NCBI GenBank assembly: GCA_964618895.1
Contig: CAZUDO010000025.1
Location: 1-64,000 of the forward strand
From: CAZUDO01 sp964618895
Lineage (GTDB): Bacteria > Desulfobacterota > Binatia > DP-6
DNA: 64,000 nucleotides
Direction of reading: 5' to 3'
Shown: in pieces, positions 28,059-37,265 of the stretch
How positions within the stretch are numbered: position 1 is the first letter of the stretch
How the letters are laid out: each line of letters begins with the position of its first letter
The notes under the pieces: model-generated
Told to the model about the DNA's origin: nothing
Database searches by the model: none
The model's input: only the letters and a program-made list of their open reading frames with translations
Program-made: the position numbers and the translations under genes

Positions 28059-29747
28059 ATGAGCCCACGGCCCTCCCGCGCTGCGCTCCTCGTTCCGGCC
28101 TTCCTCCTCGCGGCCGCGCTGCCCGCGTTCGCCGCCGGTGGACTCGCCTTCCGCCAGGTCGTGCGTGACGGCGCGGGCATCGACGGCTTGAAAGGCGTCC
28201 GCGGCCTGGCGCTCAGCGCGGACGGCACGTCGCTGTACGCCGCCGGCGACGAGGACGACGCGCTCGCCATCTTCGCGCGCGACGCCGCCAGCGGACGGTT
28301 GCGCTTCGTCGGACGCGAACGGAACGACATCGGCGGCGTGACCGGGCTCGACCGTGCGCGCGGCGTGGCGCTCAGCCCCGACGGGCTGCACGTCTACGTC
28401 AGCGGCAGCCGCGACGACGCCGTCGTCGTCTTCCGGCGGAACGCCAGCACCGGCGACCTCACCTTCGTCGAACGCGAGCGCGATGGACTCGCCGACGTGA
28501 CCGGGCTCGACGGCCCCGAGGGGCTCGCGATGAGCCCCGACGGCACACACCTGTACGTAGCGGCGGTCGACGGCAGCGCCGTGGTCGTGTTCACGCGCGA
28601 TCCCACCACCGGCGGCCTCCGCTTCGTCGAGACCCAGAAGGACAACGTCGGACCGGTGAACGGCCTCGCCGGCGCGCAGGCGGTCGCGATCAGCCCGGAC
28701 GGTGCCAGCGTCTACGTCGCCGCGCCCGACGACAAGGCCGTGGTGGTCTTCCAGCGCACCCCCGCCACCGGCGCCCTCACCTTCGTCGAGCGCCAGCGCG
28801 ACGGCGAGGCCGGGGTCGACGGCCTGGACGGTGCCCGCGGCCTGGCGGTCAGCCCCGACGGCGCGCACGTCTACGCCGCCGGGAAGCTCGACAAGGCCCT
28901 GGCGGCCTTCGCGCGCAATCCGGCCACCGGCGCGCTCACGTTCGTGGCGCGCTATCAGGACACCGTCGACGGCATCGACGGCCTCGACGGCGTCGAGGCC
29001 GTGGCGCTCAGCCCGGACGGCCAGCTGGTCTACACTGCGTCGTCCGACGACAACGCGGTGGCGGTGTTCGAACGCAATCCGGTCACGGGCACGCTCACCT
29101 ACTTCGGCCAGCAGCGCAATGGCGTCGGCAGCATCGACGGCCTCGAGGGCCCCCACGCCCTGGTGGTCGGCCCCGGCGGGGCCGAGGTGTACGTATCGGC
29201 CCAGGACACGGCCGCCCTGGTCGTGTTCGGCACGCAGTGCGGCGACGGCACGATCGGGCGCGACGAGCAGTGCGACGACGGCAAGGGGCTCACCGGCGAC
29301 GGCTGCTCCGCCGGCTGCCGCTTCGAGTGCGACACCGCGGTCGACTGTGAGGACGGCGACAGCTGCACCGAGGCGCGCTGCCGGGAGGGCGAGTGCGTGC
29401 GCCCGCGCTGCGGGTTCACCGGCGGCCTGTGCGAGCTCGACGAGGGCGTCCACAGCCTGCAGGGCCTCAGCGCGTGCTCGTCCCGGAAGCTCGGACGGGC
29501 CATCCGGGCGCGTTTCAAGCAGGCGCGACGCGAGATCCGCGCCGCCCGCCGCCAGCCGGACGCCAGCGCGCGCAAGCTGGCGTCGCGCGTCCGCACCGTG
29601 CTCGAGAAGGTCAGCGTCAAGGCGGAGAAGCTCGAGCGGGCACACGCCATCTCGGACGGCTGCTACACGTCCCTGACCGACGCCGTCGACGCGCTCGTCC
29701 GTACCGTCGGCCAGGTCGTCCAGCGCCGCGGGCTGTGCCCGTCCTGA
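28059..29747 (+). CDS. Secreted beta-propeller (lactonase-like) protein with DUF4215 motif
   Basis: 562 residues from ATG 28059 with signal peptide ending AFAA-GG. Seven ~49-residue repeats follow (~30-385), each with the pattern DGLDG-RG-A-SPDG-HVY-A--D-A--VF-R-P-TG-L-F, the blade pattern of YVTN/lactonase propellers. Then one DUF4215 motif (CGDGTIGRDEQCDDG...GDGCSAGC), a Cys-rich link and a basic helical C-terminus. Likely a surface or periplasmic scaffold; no catalytic residues were identified. Shares the Cys repeat with the proteins at 336 and 21036. Confidence 0.75.
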   Translation: MSPRPSRAALLVPAFLLAAALPAFAAGGLAFRQVVRDGAGIDGLKGVRGLALSADGTSLYAAGDEDDALAIFARDAASGRLRFVGRERNDIGGVTGLDRARGVALSPDGLHVYVSGSRDDAVVVFRRNASTGDLTFVERERDGLADVTGLDGPEGLAMSPDGTHLYVAAVDGSAVVVFTRDPTTGGLRFVETQKDNVGPVNGLAGAQAVAISPDGASVYVAAPDDKAVVVFQRTPATGALTFVERQRDGEAGVDGLDGARGLAVSPDGAHVYAAGKLDKALAAFARNPATGALTFVARYQDTVDGIDGLDGVEAVALSPDGQLVYTASSDDNAVAVFERNPVTGTLTYFGQQRNGVGSIDGLEGPHALVVGPGGAEVYVSAQDTAALVVFGTQCGDGTIGRDEQCDDGKGLTGDGCSAGCRFECDTAVDCEDGDSCTEARCREGECVRPRCGFTGGLCELDEGVHSLQGLSACSSRKLGRAIRARFKQARREIRAARRQPDASARKLASRVRTVLEKVSVKAEKLERAHAISDGCYTSLTDAVDALVRTVGQVVQRRGLCPS

Positions 29748-29914
29748 GCGTCCCGGGCCGCAGCAGACTGCGACCCGGCGCGCCGCCCCGGTTGCCGCGC
29801 TCGTAGCCGCTTCCGACCCGGCCTCGCCCCGCGCCCGCGATTGAGAACAGTCCGGGCACGCCGGTATTATTCTTGACTGGTAGCAACTGGTCGGTGGTAT
29901 GACGCCCTCCGCGC

Positions 29915-31879
29915 ATGCCCACCGACACCCATCGCCCGCCCGCCGGACCCGAGTCCGACCTGCACACGGTCCCCCCGCCGTCCACCGAGCCGTCGGCCAT
30001 TCTCCAGACCTGGGTGGACGCCTATCTCGAACGCATCGAGCGCCAGCAGGGCACGCGCGTCGCGCGCGAGATCGGCAAGCGGCTCGCCCTCTTCTTCGAC
30101 TACGCCAAACGCAGCACGCACAGCGCCGCACGCCTGCCCTGGTGGGAGTTTTCGCTCGCGCTCGAATGGATCAACGAGCACACCAGCGGCTTCCGGTTGA
30201 CCCTGGCCCGTGCCCGCGACCTGCTCGACACCCTGCACGCCTTCTACGACGCCCTGGTCGCCGACGGCCGCATCCCCGACTCCCGGGACGTGGAGCAGGC
30301 GCGCGCGATCCTTTGTGGCGGCCGCACGCTCCGCCTCCTGCCCCGCCCGCCCCGCACCGGCGACGAGAGCTGGACCGCACTGCATCCTCCCGACGGCCCG
30401 CTGGTCACCTTCTCCGTCAGCGACTTCTGGCTGAGCCGGCTCTGGGAGCACGTCGGCCGCTCGTGGGGGGCGCTCGAGGAGCGCCTGGCCCTCGTCCCGG
30501 GGGGCGCCCATCGCGTGGCCGCGGTGCACGACCTGCGCGCCCGGCTCGACCAGGCCCGCTGCGCCGGACCGCAGCATCTGCTCACCGGCGGCAGCACCCT
30601 GACCGACCTGGAGGACGCGCTGCGCTGGGCGAGCGAACCGGGCCGCCCGGCCAGCGCCACCCTGCCCCCCCCCGATCCCGCCGTGGCCGCCTTGTCGGCC
30701 ACCGACCTGGTGGCGCGTCTCGCCACCGCCTTTCCGCGCATGCCCCGACTGGAGATGGAGGAGTGCCTGCGCCGCGGCGCCGAGATCGTGGCGGCCTGCG
30801 TCGCCCTCCTGCGCGGCGAAGGCGTGGCCGCGGGCTTGACCGACCCCGTCTGGGCAATCGTCGTCCTGGGGGAACTGCGCGATCCCCGTGCGATCGACGT
30901 GCTCACGACCTACCTCGCGACCGACGAGGACGGCGGCGCCGCCGTCGCCGCCGCCGAAGCGCTCGGCCGCATCGGCGCGCGCGCGCTCCCAGCCCTCGAC
31001 GCCACCATCGCCACCGGCCCCGCCACGGCACGGCTGTACGCGTACGGGGCGCTCGGGATGATCCACACCGACGACGCCTACCAGCGGCTGGTGGCGGCGC
31101 TCGCGCGCGACACCGAGCTGGCTGACGTGATCGCCCGGGCCCTGGTCGAACACCGCCGGCGCGAGGCCATCGACCTGCTCCACCACGCCGGCGGCACCAT
31201 CCCGACCCCGCGCTGGATGCAGGTACAGTTCGAAGCCGCCATCGTCGCCCTGCTGCATGGCACCGCGTACAGCGATCCGCTCGACCGCGACTGGCGCGTC
31301 CGCTACCGGCGCCTCCCCGGGCTCGACTGGAGCTTCCCGCTCAGTTGGCTCGGCATCGCGGCCCTCACCCACCGGCACTACGCGGACGGCGCCGATGCCG
31401 GCGGCGCGGTCGCACCACGCCCGTTGCCCGAGATCGTGACCGACGTGCGCCTGCGCCCGGACGAACGCCCGTGCCTGCAGTGCGGCGGCCGGCGCTGGCA
31501 GCCGACGGGACTGCCGCTCTGCCGCCACACCGCGCGCGGCCTGCTGGCGCTGCAAATTGCCGCCCTCGAGCGCTGGACCGTCCATGGCCGGACCGACCCC
31601 TGGGCCGCGCTCGACGAATGCGATGCCGCCGACCTGCACCTGCAGCGACGCGCCGGCCAGCGCCAGCAGCCGCGCTGGGCCGAGCACGAACGCGACCTGA
31701 TCGCGATCGGGCGGGCGACGCTCTACTGGCTCGTTCCGCTGCTTCGTCACGAGCCACAGCACTCGCTCACCACGATCACGCACTACCTGCGCGTCCTCTC
31801 CCAGGATGGTGCCATGCTGTACGGCGACGCGCAGGCTACAGCGAACTCACCTCGCATTCCGCGCCGAAAGTTTTCCTAA
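29915..31879 (+). CDS. HEAT-repeat-containing protein with a small Cys motif
   Basis: 654 residues, ATG 29915, no clear RBS; TTGACT (29873) and TATGAC (29898) could form a weak promoter with an almost leaderless start. No signal peptide. A HEAT-like segment at ~300-420 (VWAIVVLGELRDPRAIDVLTTYL, AVAAAEALGRIGARALPAL, LYAYGALGMIHTDDAYQRLV) is followed by PCLQCGGRRW, a CxxC that may bind metal. HEAT repeats mediate protein-protein contacts. Placed just before the regulator and polysaccharide genes on the same strand, but function is unknown. Confidence 0.6.
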   Translation: MPTDTHRPPAGPESDLHTVPPPSTEPSAILQTWVDAYLERIERQQGTRVAREIGKRLALFFDYAKRSTHSAARLPWWEFSLALEWINEHTSGFRLTLARARDLLDTLHAFYDALVADGRIPDSRDVEQARAILCGGRTLRLLPRPPRTGDESWTALHPPDGPLVTFSVSDFWLSRLWEHVGRSWGALEERLALVPGGAHRVAAVHDLRARLDQARCAGPQHLLTGGSTLTDLEDALRWASEPGRPASATLPPPDPAVAALSATDLVARLATAFPRMPRLEMEECLRRGAEIVAACVALLRGEGVAAGLTDPVWAIVVLGELRDPRAIDVLTTYLATDEDGGAAVAAAEALGRIGARALPALDATIATGPATARLYAYGALGMIHTDDAYQRLVAALARDTELADVIARALVEHRRREAIDLLHHAGGTIPTPRWMQVQFEAAIVALLHGTAYSDPLDRDWRVRYRRLPGLDWSFPLSWLGIAALTHRHYADGADAGGAVAPRPLPEIVTDVRLRPDERPCLQCGGRRWQPTGLPLCRHTARGLLALQIAALERWTVHGRTDPWAALDECDAADLHLQRRAGQRQQPRWAEHERDLIAIGRATLYWLVPLLRHEPQHSLTTITHYLRVLSQDGAMLYGDAQATANSPRIPRRKFS

Positions 31880-31882
31880 TTT

Positions 31883-31906
31883 CCGCGCGCCCTCGCGGTC
31901 GGTTTT
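31883..31906 (+). terminator. Short hairpin with T-run after the HEAT-repeat gene
   Basis: CCGCG (31883-31887) pairs with CGCGG (31894-31898), followed by TCGGTTTT. Weak intrinsic-terminator shape four bases after the preceding stop. Confidence 0.35.
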
Positions 31907-31986
31907 CGTTGACGCCATCGGGTGCCGACCCGTACACACGCCTCCTCGTTCCGCGCTCTCCCACCCACCCTACCCCGCGAGGCACT

Positions 31987-33423
31987 ATGATCGACTTCCT
32001 CCAACATCGCATTCTCATCATCGGCGACCATTGCCCCGACGTGCTCCACATGGCGCATGCCGTGGAGGCCATCGCCCCCACCACCGTCGCCCAGGACGAC
32101 GAGGCGCGCACCATCCTCGCGCGTTTCGACGTCGCCGTGGTCGTGATCGACGGCGCGACCAGTCTCCTTGGTCCCGCCGAGGTGGCCACGCTGCGGCCCA
32201 TGGCGACGCGCGTGCTCCTCGCCTCCGGCGCCCCGCCCGCCGAGGCCTCGGCCGATCGCGAGCTGGCGATCCTGCCCGCGCCCGCCGATCCCCATGCCGT
32301 GCAGGCGTTCTGTCGTCTCGGCCTGCGCACCGCCCAGGCGGCCCGCACGGCGCGCGATCTCGCCTACCGTCACCGCCGGGCGCACGGCCTGGAGCGGCCC
32401 GGGACGCCGGCGGCCGAAGACCTCGACGGCTTCGAGCGCTACGAAGGCCTGTTCACTCGCAGCCCCGCCATGCGTCCGGTCCTGGCGGTGCTGCGCGCGA
32501 TCGAATCCAGCGACACCACCGTGCTCGTGTGCGGCGAGCCGGGGACCGGCAAGGAGCTCGTCGCGCAGGCGATCCACGCCCGCAGCCGCCGGCGCGACAC
32601 CCGCTTCGTCGCCGTCGACCTGGGGGCCCTGCCCGCGGCCGAGCGCCAGCACGCGCTGTTCGGCCCGGACGGCACCAGCGGCCTGCTCTGGGAGGCGCAT
32701 GGCGGCTGCCTGTTCATCGACCAGGTCGAGAGCGCGAGCCCGGCGCTGCAGCGCGCGCTGCTGGAGCTGGTGGACGGCGGCGTGGTCATGCCCACCGGTG
32801 GCGACCGACCCCTGCGGGTCGACGTGCGCGTGATCGCCGCCACCACCCGCGACCTGGACCACCTCGCGCGCGAGGGCCGCTTCCACCCGGACCTCGCCCA
32901 TCACCTGCGCCTGTGCACGGTCGAGCTGCCGCCCGTACGGGCCCGCCCGGAAGACATCTTCCCGCTCGCCAGCCTCTTCCTCGCGCGCACGTCACTCGCC
33001 ATGGGCCGCATTCCCCCCGGCATCTCGCGCGAGGCCCGCGCCGCGCTCGAGGCCGCGCCCTGGGAAGGCAATGTGCGCGAGCTGCAGAACGCCATGGAGC
33101 GTGCGGCCATCCGTTGCCGCAGCGGCCTGGTCATCGCGGTCGACCTCCCCGTCGGCCCGCCCGGGGCGGCCGCCCCCGGGTACTCGAGCCCGACCACCAT
33201 CACGATCCCACCCGGCGGGGCCACGCTCCGGCAGCTCGAGCGCGAACTCTTCCAGAAGACGCTCGCCCTCGCCGGCGGCAACCAGAGCCGCGCCGCGCAG
33301 ATCCTCGGCCTGTGCGAGAGCACCTTCCGCTTCCGCCTGCAGAAGCTCGGCATCGCGTCCCGCCGCGCCGCGCCGGCGTCGGTCACGTCGCTCACGTCCG
33401 CGCCGCTCACGGCACGTGCGTGA
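31987..33423 (+). CDS. NtrC-family AAA+ regulator lacking the GAFTGA loop
   Basis: 478 residues from ATG 31987. N-terminal receiver-like domain (~6-120) with a possible phospho-acceptor Asp55 (VVVIDGA), but the usual acidic pair is weak. Central AAA+ domain: Walker A GEPGTGKE (183-190). Where family members have LFGHEKGAFTGA, this one reads LFGPDGTSGLLWEAHGGC: about 11 residues including GAFTGA are missing. Walker B reads CLFIDQ instead of LFLDE. C-terminal Fis-type helix-turn-helix (GGNQSRAAQILGLCESTFRF). It probably binds DNA, but sigma-54 activation and ATP hydrolysis are doubtful. Lies just upstream of a sigma-54 promoter and upstream site. Confidence 0.85.
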   Translation: MIDFLQHRILIIGDHCPDVLHMAHAVEAIAPTTVAQDDEARTILARFDVAVVVIDGATSLLGPAEVATLRPMATRVLLASGAPPAEASADRELAILPAPADPHAVQAFCRLGLRTAQAARTARDLAYRHRRAHGLERPGTPAAEDLDGFERYEGLFTRSPAMRPVLAVLRAIESSDTTVLVCGEPGTGKELVAQAIHARSRRRDTRFVAVDLGALPAAERQHALFGPDGTSGLLWEAHGGCLFIDQVESASPALQRALLELVDGGVVMPTGGDRPLRVDVRVIAATTRDLDHLAREGRFHPDLAHHLRLCTVELPPVRARPEDIFPLASLFLARTSLAMGRIPPGISREARAALEAAPWEGNVRELQNAMERAAIRCRSGLVIAVDLPVGPPGAAAPGYSSPTTITIPPGGATLRQLERELFQKTLALAGGNQSRAAQILGLCESTFRFRLQKLGIASRRAAPASVTSLTSAPLTARA

Positions 33424-33498
33424 GGGTCCGCCATGGAGATGTCGCACCCGTCTACCAAGCAAGCCCAGCCTACTTCTTGCGCCCAGACCTGGCCGGAA

Positions 33499-33522
33499 CG
33501 CAACACTTTGCGACCGTGCACG
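33499..33522 (+). promoter_or_regulatory. Upstream activator-like site 1
   Basis: CGCAA-CACT-TTGCG (inverted repeat) followed by AC and the palindrome CGTGCACG. A near-identical block is at 48094-48117. Its start is 87 bp before the -24/-12 promoter; at the second locus the distance is 86 bp. Likely an enhancer-binding-protein site. Confidence 0.65.
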
Positions 33523-33585
33523 CGCACACCCCGCAGGTCGCACGGCGCGCCAACCGAAAGGTCACACCCACACATGCGATCCTGC

Positions 33586-33601
33586 TGGCATGGACACTGC
33601 A
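33586..33601 (+). promoter_or_regulatory. Sigma-54 (-24/-12) promoter 1
   Basis: TGGCATGGACACTGCA fits TGGCACG-N4-TTGCA with two changes; GG (33587) and GC (33599) are separated by exactly 10 bp. Lies 43 nt before the Os1348-like gene and would drive the polysaccharide operon. The same variant (TGGCATG-N4-CTGCA) recurs at 48180. Confidence 0.7.
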
Positions 33602-33643
33602 ACGCCTCCCACCGCGCACCGAACACCGTGCGACACCCCTGCC

Positions 33644-33844
33644 ATGGCACAAGACACAGTCGAACGCGTTCTGGGCCGCATCTTGACCGATGCGACCTTC
33701 CGTCACCGCTTCTTCACGCACACCGGCGATCCGCTGCTGCGCACGGACCTGCTGGAGCACGAGCACGAGTCGCTACGAACCCTGGATCGCGGCCTGATCG
33801 AGCAGCTGTCGGAACGGCTCGACCCGCGCATCGTACGCGCTTAG
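33644..33844 (+). CDS. Small Os1348/NHLP-clan-like protein
   Basis: 66 residues from ATG 33644 (an upstream ATG at 33590 is in frame but would overlap the promoter). VERVLGRILTDATFRHRFF, an ELRxLDR-like ESLRTLDRGLIEQLSERLD and the end DPRIVRA match the pattern of Os1348-type proteins of the nitrile-hydratase-like leader-peptide clan: a helical leader-like fold with no core peptide. First gene after the sigma-54 promoter and 14 bp before wza. Function unknown; a RiPP role is not supported by any modification gene here. Confidence 0.6.
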   Translation: MAQDTVERVLGRILTDATFRHRFFTHTGDPLLRTDLLEHEHESLRTLDRGLIEQLSERLDPRIVRA

Positions 33845-33858
33845 CCCCCGGAGCCTAG

Positions 33859-34920
33859 ATGACCTCCCCCCTGAGACTCACTGCCGCCCTGCTGTGCGCC
33901 CTGACCGGCTGTGCCGCCGGCCCGGCGCATCTCACCGTTTCGCCCAGCACCACCCGCCCCGCCCCCGCCGTCCCGGCAGAGAACGCCGAGCGCCTCGCGC
34001 AACTCGAAGCCCTGCGCGCGCAGGGCGACGCCACCGGGGACTACGTCCTCGGCACCGGCGACGTGATCGCGGTCAAGGCGTTCGACCTCGAGGACGTGAA
34101 CCAGCGCGTCCGCATCGACGGCAACGGCGACATCACGCTCCCGCTCCTCGACACGGTGTCGGTCGCCGGCCAGACGGTCGCGCAGGTCCAGCAGGACCTC
34201 ACCCGCCGCCTCGGCGAGTACATGTTCAAGCCGCGCATCACCGTCTTCGTCGAGGAGTACCGCAGCCAGCAGGTGTCGGTCGAAGGGGCCGTACACCGGC
34301 CCGGCAATGTCAGCCAGACCGCGCGCAACACCACCGTCACGGACGTCCTCTCGGCCGCGGGCGGGGCGACGGCCGAGGCGGGGACCCGCATGGTGCTGGT
34401 CCCGGTCGAGAGTCGCCGCGGCGCCGCGGTCGGGTTCCTGGGCAACGCGCCGCCGACCGAGCCCGCGTTCGATCAGCAGCTCGCTGGCGCGATCGTCATC
34501 GACACCCTCGAGACCGACGCCGCCGTCCGCCGGCGCTTTCTCGACCTGCCCGTCCGCGCCGGCGACGTGCTCTGGATCCCGGCCGCCGGCAAGTTCATCG
34601 CCGAGGGCTGGGTCGCCAAGCCGGGCGTATACGCGCTCACGCCCGGCCTGACCGTGCACGGCGCGATCGCTACCGCCGGCGGGTTCAGCTTCCCCGCGTC
34701 CGCGATCGTCAAGGTCTTCCGGTCCGGCGTGAACGGCGAGACCAACGTGCGCCAGGTCAACGTCGGCGACGTGGCCGCGCTGCGCAGCCCCGACCTCTTC
34801 GTGCGCGAAGGCGACGTGGTGAGCGTATCGGCCTCGCCCGTCAAGCTCCCCGCCTGGGTCGCCTACCGCCTGGTGGCCGATCTCGTCCACCTCGGGATGG
34901 GCCTAAAGGTGCCGCTATGA
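33859..34920 (+). CDS. wza: Polysaccharide export outer-membrane lipoprotein
   Basis: 353 residues. Lipoprotein signal with lipobox ALTGC (Cys ~15). Poly-export domain: DYVLGTGDVIAVKAFDLEDV, DGNGDITLPLLDTVSVAGQT, and FKPRITVFVEEYRSQQVSVEGAV. Two SLBB-like segments follow (GAVHRPGNV; GWVAKPGVYALTPG), and the C-terminus fits an amphipathic outer-membrane anchor. Forms the export channel for surface polysaccharide with the Wzc-like protein. ATGA overlap with the next gene. Confidence 0.85.
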   Translation: MTSPLRLTAALLCALTGCAAGPAHLTVSPSTTRPAPAVPAENAERLAQLEALRAQGDATGDYVLGTGDVIAVKAFDLEDVNQRVRIDGNGDITLPLLDTVSVAGQTVAQVQQDLTRRLGEYMFKPRITVFVEEYRSQQVSVEGAVHRPGNVSQTARNTTVTDVLSAAGGATAEAGTRMVLVPVESRRGAAVGFLGNAPPTEPAFDQQLAGAIVIDTLETDAAVRRRFLDLPVRAGDVLWIPAAGKFIAEGWVAKPGVYALTPGLTVHGAIATAGGFSFPASAIVKVFRSGVNGETNVRQVNVGDVAALRSPDLFVREGDVVSVSASPVKLPAWVAYRLVADLVHLGMGLKVPL

Positions 34921-37265
34921 CCGGCGGCGAACCGAACGGAGCGGAGATGAATGGCGCCCAGCAGTCGCTCGCGCCCTATCACCTGCAGCGCGCGCTGCGC
35001 ACGCCGATCGCGCTCCCGCCGCCCTTGCCGGCCGCCGAGGGCGCGGGGCTGGTGGGCGACCTCGTCAAGGCACTGCGCCGCCGCTGGCGCGTGATCGCGG
35101 GGACGCTGCTCGCGACCATGGGTGTGACCACCCTCTACTGCACGCTCAGCACGCCCTGGTACGACGGCGTCGCCACCGTCCTCATCGAGCCGAAGGCCCT
35201 CCAGATCCTCAACTCGCCCGCCCCGAGCGCGGCCCAGGACGCGCTCGCCAACACCAAGTACGACTACTACCAGACGCAATTCTCGCTGCTCCGCAGCCGC
35301 ACGCTCGCCGAGCGCGTGATCCGCGACCTCGGGCTGGCGCGCGACACCCGCTTCACCGACACACCGGTCGCCGCCGACGTGCCTGCCGATGCGCCGCTCC
35401 CGCAGGTGCTGGTGAACCAGTACCTGCACCAGCTCACCGTGCAGCCGGTACGCGGCACCCGCCTGGTCGCGCTCGAGTTCCTGGCCACCGACGCGACCCT
35501 GGCCGCCGACGTGGCCAACGCCCACGCCCGGTTGTTCGTCAAGACCGGGATGGAGCGGCTGTACGAGTCGACCGAGCAGATCCGCGACTTCCTGCAGTTG
35601 AAGCTGAAGGAGCTCCAGACCCGCCGCCAGGAGGCGGAGGGCAAGCTGCTCAAGTTCCAGAGCGAGCACAACATGCTGCCGGTCGATCTCAGCAAGGACG
35701 CCGAGAGCGAGCGCTTCATGGAGCTGAACCGCCGCCTGACCGGCGCCGAGGCCGAGCGCATTGCCCTCGAGGCGCAGTTCGACCTGGTCCAGAAGCGCGA
35801 CTTCGACAGCCTCCCGGCCGTGCTCGCCAATCCCCTGATCCAGAAGCTGCGCGAGGCGTACGACCGCCTCGAGGTCGAGCACGCGCTCCTGGCTGCCAAG
35901 TTCCGGCCGACCTACCCGAAGCTGCAGCAGCTCTCCGGCCAGCTCGCCCACGCGCGCGCCATGCTGCGCGACGAGACCGTCAAGGTGGTCTCGGGCATCG
36001 AGGCCACCTACCTGGCCGCCAAGGGCACCGCCGAGCAGCTGAAGTCCGAGCTCGCCTCCCAGCGCGACGCCCTCCTCGGCCGGAAGGACGCGGAAGGCGA
36101 GTTCCTGACCCTGGCGCGCGACGTCGAGACCACGCGCGCCCTGTACGACAACCTCCTCGCGCGCCTGAAGGACCTGACCATCGCGGGCAGCGCCGACGCC
36201 TCCAACATCAGCATTGCCGAGCCGGCGGTGCCCGCCCTCCGCCCAGCCTTCCCACCCGCCACGCTCTACCTGATCCTCAGCGCCATCGCCGGGCTCGTGC
36301 TCGGCACCGGGCTCGCCTTCCTGCGCGAGGCCTTCGACCAGGGGATCAAGGACGGCCAGGATCTCCGCCGCGCCACCGGGCTCGGCACGCTCGCCGTGGT
36401 TCCCGACTACGACCAGCCGCTCGTCGGCTCGGCCCGGCTCCGCCTGCGCCGTCGCCTCGGCCGCACCCGCCGCCGCGCCCTCGATACCTGGAAGCGCCTC
36501 GGCTACCTGGCGTTCGGCAACGACGCCGGCGCCCCGCCCCCGCCGCTCGGCCGGCCGCCCTTCCTGCTCGGCAACGGCACCATGCCGCCGCGCGCCGAGC
36601 CCTACCGCACGCTCCGCACCGCCCTCCTCCTCGCCCCCGTCGCGCCGCAGGCGATCGTCATCACCAGCTCCGGCGCCTCGGAAGGGAAGTCCACCACTGC
36701 CGTCAACACGGCCGCCGCCCTCGCCCGCTGCGGCGCCACCGTGCTGCTCATCGACGGCGATCTCCGCCTGCCCCGGTGCCACCAGGCGCTCGGCCTGCCC
36801 ATCGGCCCCGGGCTCACCGACTTCCTCGCCGGCGAGGTGAGCGAAGCCCCGATCGTGTCGACGCACGTCGACAATCTGTCCTTCCTGCCCGCCGGACACG
36901 CCGTCCCGAACACCGCCGAGCTGCTCGCCGCCGAGCCCATGTCGGCCTTCCTGCGCGCCATGCGCGAACAGTTCAACTTCATCATCATCGACACCCCGCC
37001 GATCCTGGCGGTCAGCGACGGGCTCCTGCTCGCCAACCTGGCCGACGGGGTCGTGCTGGTCGCGCAGCGCGGCAAGAGCCGCCACGACCGCCTGCGCATC
37101 ACGCTCGAGCGCCTGCACCAGACCGGCGCGCGCATCCTCGGCGTGGTGCTCAATCGCGGCGGCATCGACATGGAATACACCAGCTACCGGCAGACGATGC
37201 GCAAGGTCGTCGGCACGACCAAGCCGCGCACGTCGCGCTCCACCTCCCCCCAGGTACACTGCTGA
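34917..37265 (+). CDS. wzc: Wzc/GumC-like chain-length regulator with BY-kinase domain
   Basis: 782 residues from ATG 34917. A Wzz domain is flanked by membrane helices at ~60-80 and ~445-465, with a long coiled coil (~215-390) between. The C-terminal kinase has Walker A SSGASEGKSTT (~584-594), Walker A-prime LLIDGDLRLPR and Walker B FIIIDTPP. The C-terminal tail has few tyrosines (EYTSYRQ), so the usual autophosphorylation cluster is small. Controls polymer length and export with Wza. The stop shares one base with the next ATG. Confidence 0.85.
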   Translation: MTGGEPNGAEMNGAQQSLAPYHLQRALRTPIALPPPLPAAEGAGLVGDLVKALRRRWRVIAGTLLATMGVTTLYCTLSTPWYDGVATVLIEPKALQILNSPAPSAAQDALANTKYDYYQTQFSLLRSRTLAERVIRDLGLARDTRFTDTPVAADVPADAPLPQVLVNQYLHQLTVQPVRGTRLVALEFLATDATLAADVANAHARLFVKTGMERLYESTEQIRDFLQLKLKELQTRRQEAEGKLLKFQSEHNMLPVDLSKDAESERFMELNRRLTGAEAERIALEAQFDLVQKRDFDSLPAVLANPLIQKLREAYDRLEVEHALLAAKFRPTYPKLQQLSGQLAHARAMLRDETVKVVSGIEATYLAAKGTAEQLKSELASQRDALLGRKDAEGEFLTLARDVETTRALYDNLLARLKDLTIAGSADASNISIAEPAVPALRPAFPPATLYLILSAIAGLVLGTGLAFLREAFDQGIKDGQDLRRATGLGTLAVVPDYDQPLVGSARLRLRRRLGRTRRRALDTWKRLGYLAFGNDAGAPPPPLGRPPFLLGNGTMPPRAEPYRTLRTALLLAPVAPQAIVITSSGASEGKSTTAVNTAAALARCGATVLLIDGDLRLPRCHQALGLPIGPGLTDFLAGEVSEAPIVSTHVDNLSFLPAGHAVPNTAELLAAEPMSAFLRAMREQFNFIIIDTPPILAVSDGLLLANLADGVVLVAQRGKSRHDRLRITLERLHQTGARILGVVLNRGGIDMEYTSYRQTMRKVVGTTKPRTSRSTSPQVHC

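Noticed and set aside
29818..29841. CCCCGCGCCCGCG resembling the right arm of the palindromic family
   Set aside because: No matching left arm 92 bp upstream; at most an eroded half-element.
33491..33512. GGCCGGAACGCAACACTTTGC considered as a sigma-54 promoter
   Set aside because: GG and GC are not spaced by 10 bp; the site at 33586 fits far better.
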